Shown piece by piece: positions 63,628 to 64,000 of a stretch of DNA of 64,000 bases; within the stretch, counting starts at the first letter, position 1; each line of letters starts with the position of its first letter. The position numbers and the translations under genes are program-made. This stretch comes from Gillisella vitis (GTDB lineage Bacteria; Pseudomonadota; Alphaproteobacteria; Rhizobiales; Rhizobiaceae): NCBI GenBank assembly GCA_009744235.1, contig WPHV01000001.1:496001-560000 (forward strand), in the 5' to 3' direction. Under the pieces are notes generated by a model. The model saw only the letters and a list, made by a program, of their open reading frames with translations. It ran no database searches and was not told the DNA's origin.

Positions 63628-64000
63628 TTAATCCTCAAATGGATCGGTCACAAGTATGGTGTCGTCGCGTTCCGGGCTGGTGGACAACAGCGCGACCGGC
63701 GCACCGATCAGCTCTTCCACCTGGCGGACATATTTGATCGCCTGGGCGGGAAGATCGGCCCATTTGCGCGCGCCGACGGTGGATTCCTTCCAGCCTTCCA
63801 GCGTCACGTAAATCGGCTCGACCCGCGCCTGGGCTGCCTGTGCCGCCGGTAGATGGTCGATTTCCACACCATCCAGCTTGTAGCCGACGCAGATCTTCAG
63901 CTCGTCCAATCCGTCGAGAACGTCGAGCTTGGTCAGGGCGATGCCGGTAATGCCGTTGGTGGCCACCGACTGGCGCACCAACGCCGCATCGAACCAGCCA
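63628..64000 (-). CDS. purA: Adenylosuccinate synthetase, C-terminal part (gene cut by window edge)
   Basis: PurA joins IMP and aspartate in AMP synthesis. About 124 codons of the 3' end are inside the window. They read [44 protein letters not shown] and end [13 protein letters not shown], which is diagnostic for PurA. The start lies beyond position 64000. Confidence 0.95.
   Translation of the reverse strand, partial: GWFDAALVRQSVATNGITGIALTKLDVLDGLDELKICVGYKLDGVEIDHLPAAQAAQARVEPIYVTLEGWKESTVGARKWADLPAQAIKYVRQVEELIGAPVALLSTSPERDDTILVTDPFED

Noticed and set aside
1..64000. tRNA genes, rRNA genes, CRISPR arrays and insertion sequences
   Set aside because: I looked for T-loop patterns, regularly spaced repeats and transposase motifs and saw none that held up; a tRNAscan or CRISPR search would be the decisive check.

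Overview
The window is chromosomal DNA of a Rhizobiaceae-type alphaproteobacterium, most likely from the Agrobacterium/Allorhizobium group. This is inferred from gene content: CtrA, SciP and ChpT cell-cycle genes, an Atu4866-type protein, a bacteriophytochrome with its heme oxygenase, a urt-ure nitrogen cluster, RpoH with an RpoH box, and rhizobial mosaic palindromic repeats between genes. Coding density is high and GC content is high. Two segments are clearly AT-richer: an M50-like protease gene at 3954-5036 and a HAD phosphatase gene at 27630-28265. I found no rRNA, tRNA, CRISPR array, insertion sequence or prophage.

Layout. 1-5.1 kb holds a GGDEF cyclase, a Prx5-type peroxiredoxin, a glycosyltransferase behind a perfect CtrA box, and the AT-rich M50-TPR gene. 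5.2-18.4 kb, all on the minus strand, is a urea locus: urtABCDE (urea ABC transporter), two PHB-depolymerase-like esterases, then ureD, ureA, DUF1272, ureB, an LprI-like gene, a urease-operon accessory gene and ureC. The nickel-insertion genes ureE, ureF and ureG, normally next after ureC, are absent. 18.6-21.8 kb encodes heme oxygenase and a bacteriophytochrome that make and use biliverdin. 23.0-27.6 kb encodes a striking sensor in which an NCS1-type nucleobase transporter, a cysteine-rich module, a histidine kinase and a receiver are fused, followed by a REC-LuxR regulator. 27.6-32.0 kb is a patchwork: a HAD phosphatase, a small ATPase, a truncated copy of that ATPase, perfect inverted repeats, and LysR/SDR/Atu4866 genes.

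32.1-34.2 kb is minCDE (division-site placement) with a perfect CtrA box upstream. 34.4-39.9 kb is a complete branched-chain amino-acid ABC transporter (livHMGF, DUF6867, livK). 40.2-42.4 kb is a TetR repressor divergent from a Bcr/CflA drug exporter, with two near-identical operators between them. 42.8-46.6 kb carries cysC, cysQ, a DUF2793 protein and an ExoY-like sugar transferase. 47.1-51.9 kb is a cell-cycle island: sciP, fliJ, ctrA, a single-domain receiver, chpT and eipA. It has five GANTC methylation sites in the ctrA leader and CtrA-like boxes elsewhere. 52-64 kb is mostly housekeeping: TrmH-type methyltransferase, RluD-type pseudouridine synthase, FAD oxidoreductase, rpoH, NTF2-like protein, ArsB-like transporter, MFS transporter, a Pro/Glu-rich membrane protein, and the 3' end of purA cut by the window edge.

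Two themes connect the genes. The first is nitrogen from urea: uptake, hydrolysis, and possibly sensing of purine-like compounds by the transporter-kinase. The second is a CtrA regulon: the regulator, its phosphotransferase, its inhibitor and several probable targets (minCDE, eipA, fliJ, a glycosyltransferase, an ExoY-like transferase) all lie in this window.
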